The notes under the pieces were generated by a model. The model did no database searches and was not told the origin of the DNA. It saw only the letters and a program-made list of their open reading frames with translations. 7,995 nt of DNA. Source: Candidatus Pacearchaeota archaeon. GTDB lineage: Archaea; Nanoarchaeota; Nanoarchaeia; Pacearchaeales; GW2011-AR1. This document shows positions 6,793-7,995 of this stretch, piece by piece. Position 1 is the stretch's first letter, and every line of letters starts with the position of its first letter. A program made the translations under genes and the position numbers. The DNA is taken from positions 1 to 7,995 of the forward strand of contig NZAS01000168.1 of NCBI GenBank assembly GCA_002686195.1. Direction: 5' to 3'.

Positions 6793-7748
6793 ATTTAAAA
6801 TATAAATATGCAATAGGTTGTTTGGTTCAATGGTATGAAGTTGAAATTTTAGGTGAGTACATTGAAAGTGTTAATAATGCATTAGACCAAATAGATAATA
6901 AAGAAAATGTGATGGTTGATTTTCATGTTAATATGAATCAAGATTTAGAGAAGTGTGATGAAGTTTATTCACTTAAAGAAATCGAAGAAAAATTAAAAAA
7001 GCTTTTGGAAAATGATAATTTTAGTGTTATATTCACATATGATAAAATCTATACTATAGCAGATTATAGAAGAGATTTTAATAATAAGTATTGTACCGAA
7101 GTTGATGTTTTAATGTGGGGAGAAACTGATTCATTAATTCCAAGACAGACTTTCATGATTTTAGATGGTCTACATCATCAAACTAAAGATAAGACACCAA
7201 AATATGTTGCTACATTTGGTATTTGTAAAATGTGGGATGATTCTTGGAAACCAATAGAACATAGTGAGTTTACTGATAAACCATTTATAGAAAATGATTA
7301 TGATAATTGGTGGAGTTTAAAATATACTATGAATATAAACGAGATGAATAAATTTAATGATAAGGTAACTGAATTAAATGTTCAAGTTTTGAATTCGTTT
7401 AAATTTAATGGTTGTGGTTTAGTGTTCTCATCAGAATTAGTAAGGTGTGGAGCAAATATTCCAAGGTCTGTTTTCTTTGTACATGAAGATACATCTTTTA
7501 TGTTATCAGTACAAAGAATGTTTGGAGATACTATTCCACAATTTATAGTAAAAAATATTTTGATTGTACATAATAGAAACCATCCAAAGAAAAGAATGTA
7601 TGTAAAAGGTGAAACTGGTCAAACTATGAATTTAAAAAGAAGAAGTAATGATTGGTATGTTAAAGCTAGTAAAATGTCTGAAGAAAATTGTTATAATTCT
7701 TTTAATCAAATAAAATCTTATTCGTGGAAGGATGTATTTAATGATTAG
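6789..7748 (+). CDS. Probable glycosyltransferase, GT-A-like, divergent
   Basis: The largest transferase-like protein here (319 residues). The first strand YKYAIGCLVQWYEVEILGEY (5-24) resembles GT2 openings in which a query loop follows the strand. ADYRRDFNNKY (91-101) corresponds to the helix before the metal site, and VDVLMWGETDSLIP (105-118) gives an ETD (112-114) in the DXD place. FNGCGLVFSSELV (206-218) and FFVHEDTSFML (229-239) resemble the acceptor side of GT2 proteins, with Glu-Asp 233-234 as possible catalytic residues. VHNRNHPKKR (260-269) adds a basic cluster that might contact the diphosphate. The metal motif departs from DXD and the middle (145-200) is unlike the others, so family placement is tentative. 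ATGA overlap at the start, 8-bp overlap at the end. Donor unknown. Confidence 0.7.
   Translation: MNLKYKYAIGCLVQWYEVEILGEYIESVNNALDQIDNKENVMVDFHVNMNQDLEKCDEVYSLKEIEEKLKKLLENDNFSVIFTYDKIYTIADYRRDFNNKYCTEVDVLMWGETDSLIPRQTFMILDGLHHQTKDKTPKYVATFGICKMWDDSWKPIEHSEFTDKPFIENDYDNWWSLKYTMNINEMNKFNDKVTELNVQVLNSFKFNGCGLVFSSELVRCGANIPRSVFFVHEDTSFMLSVQRMFGDTIPQFIVKNILIVHNRNHPKKRMYVKGETGQTMNLKRRSNDWYVKASKMSEENCYNSFNQIKSYSWKDVFND
7726..7732 (+). promoter_or_regulatory. Shine-Dalgarno (GGAAGGA) of the last gene
   Basis: GGAAGGA ends eight bases before ATG 7741 and supports that start. It lies inside the last codons of the upstream transferase gene. Confidence 0.6.
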
Positions 7749-7995
7749 AGAATTTAATAAAGATTTAATGTTATTGGGTATACCAGACAAGGATACACAT
7801 GGTACAACAACTTCACATAAAATGAAGAAAGATATCATTGATTTTTTTTCTGATAGTAAGTTTAGTGATGTTACAGCATTAGAAATTGGTACACATATGG
7901 GGCATACTACAAGAGTTTTTAGTGAGTTATTTAAAAAAGTTATTACTATAAATAAGAATCCAATAGATGAAAATTATATTTGTGGAGATATAGAT
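7741..7995 (+). CDS. SAM-dependent methyltransferase-like protein (partial, 3' end outside window)
   Basis: The first 85 codons are visible and open to the window edge. An N-terminal helical region (1-43) leads to VTALEIGTHMGHTTRVFSEL (44-63), a clear SAM motif I, then KKVITINKN (65-73) as the second strand, with Asn71 where an acidic ribose-binding residue is usual, and CGDID (81-85) as the likely start of the next motif. Later motifs are cut off, so the acceptor class cannot be judged. ATG 7741 has GGAAGGA eight bases upstream and overlaps the preceding stop by 8 bp (ATGATTAG). As a third methyltransferase in one run of transferases it probably also modifies a glycan, but this is inference. 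Confidence 0.8.
   Translation, partial: MIREFNKDLMLLGIPDKDTHGTTTSHKMKKDIIDFFSDSKFSDVTALEIGTHMGHTTRVFSELFKKVITINKNPIDENYICGDID

Noticed and set aside
6436..6808. TATAAATA, identical to the T4-type late promoter core, at 6436-6443 and 6801-6808 (and on the minus strand at 924-931)
   Set aside because: At this AT content about two matches per strand are expected in 8 kb. They fall within Tyr-Lys codons inside genes and are not placed ahead of a gene start.
239..7838. Open frames of 60-77 codons on the minus strand (for example 239-430, 1183-1416, 2712-2927, 5070-5270, 7632-7838)
   Set aside because: Each lies opposite a plus-strand gene with clear family motifs. None has a recognisable motif or fits the overlapping operon; they are shadows of biased codon use.
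1459..7849. Runs of eight identical bases: A8 at 1459-1466 and 1964-1971; T8 at 1590-1597, 6653-6660 and 7842-7849, as possible phase-variation slippage sites
   Set aside because: Their number is close to chance for this composition, they encode ordinary Lys or Phe pairs, and the frames stay intact through all of them.
1..7995. tRNA genes, CRISPR repeats, insertion sequences, attachment sites, riboswitches or terminators
   Set aside because: There is no intergenic space, and I saw no cloverleaf, regularly spaced repeats, transposase motif or GC-rich hairpin followed by a T run.

Overview
The window is an AT-rich stretch (roughly 30% G+C by eye) that is coding on the plus strand from end to end. 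It holds 13 genes, two of them cut by the window edges, and no intergenic base: every one of the 12 gene junctions overlaps by 1, 4, 8 or 26 bp. No tRNA, rRNA, CRISPR array, mobile element or terminator is visible.

The content is a glycan-building cassette. It has six glycosyltransferase-like genes (139-780, 1327-2031, 2028-2774, 2767-3525, 4118-4831, 6789-7748), a small sulfotransferase-like P-loop protein (755-1330), three SAM-dependent methyltransferase-like genes (3522-4121, 6235-6792, 7741-end), a DegT/DnrJ/EryC1/StrS-family PLP sugar aminotransferase (4828-6027), an unrecognised 71-residue protein (6027-6242) and the unrecognised C-terminal tail of a gene entering from the left (2-142). 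The reading I infer is that the aminotransferase makes an amino sugar, the transferases assemble it with other sugars, and the methyltransferases and sulfotransferase-like protein cap or decorate the product. None of the proteins shows a convincing membrane segment, and no Wzx/Wzy-type flippase or polymerase is present.

The source is most likely a tailed bacteriophage, possibly aquatic or marine, with a polysaccharide island of a low-GC bacterium as the alternative. The phage reading rests on unbroken overlaps, compact transferases of about 200-320 residues, soluble products only, a small unknown gene inside the run, and the word avoidance described next. No structural or replication gene is in view to prove it.

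The most striking signal is not a gene. The tetranucleotide GATC is absent from all 7995 bases although GAT is one of the commonest words here. Codon choice bends to avoid it: all ten aspartates followed by a codon starting with C use GAC rather than the dominant GAT, and all three arginine-serine pairs written AGR-TCN use AGG rather than AGA. This suggests long-term selection against GATC, for example by host restriction or a methyl-directed nick. A second unexplained signal is a perfect 20-bp palindrome at 1367-1386 inside a glycosyltransferase gene. Composition also steps along the window, from about 47% G+C in the first 60 bases to about 21% in the sulfotransferase-like gene and about 36% in part of the aminotransferase gene, which suggests mosaic assembly.
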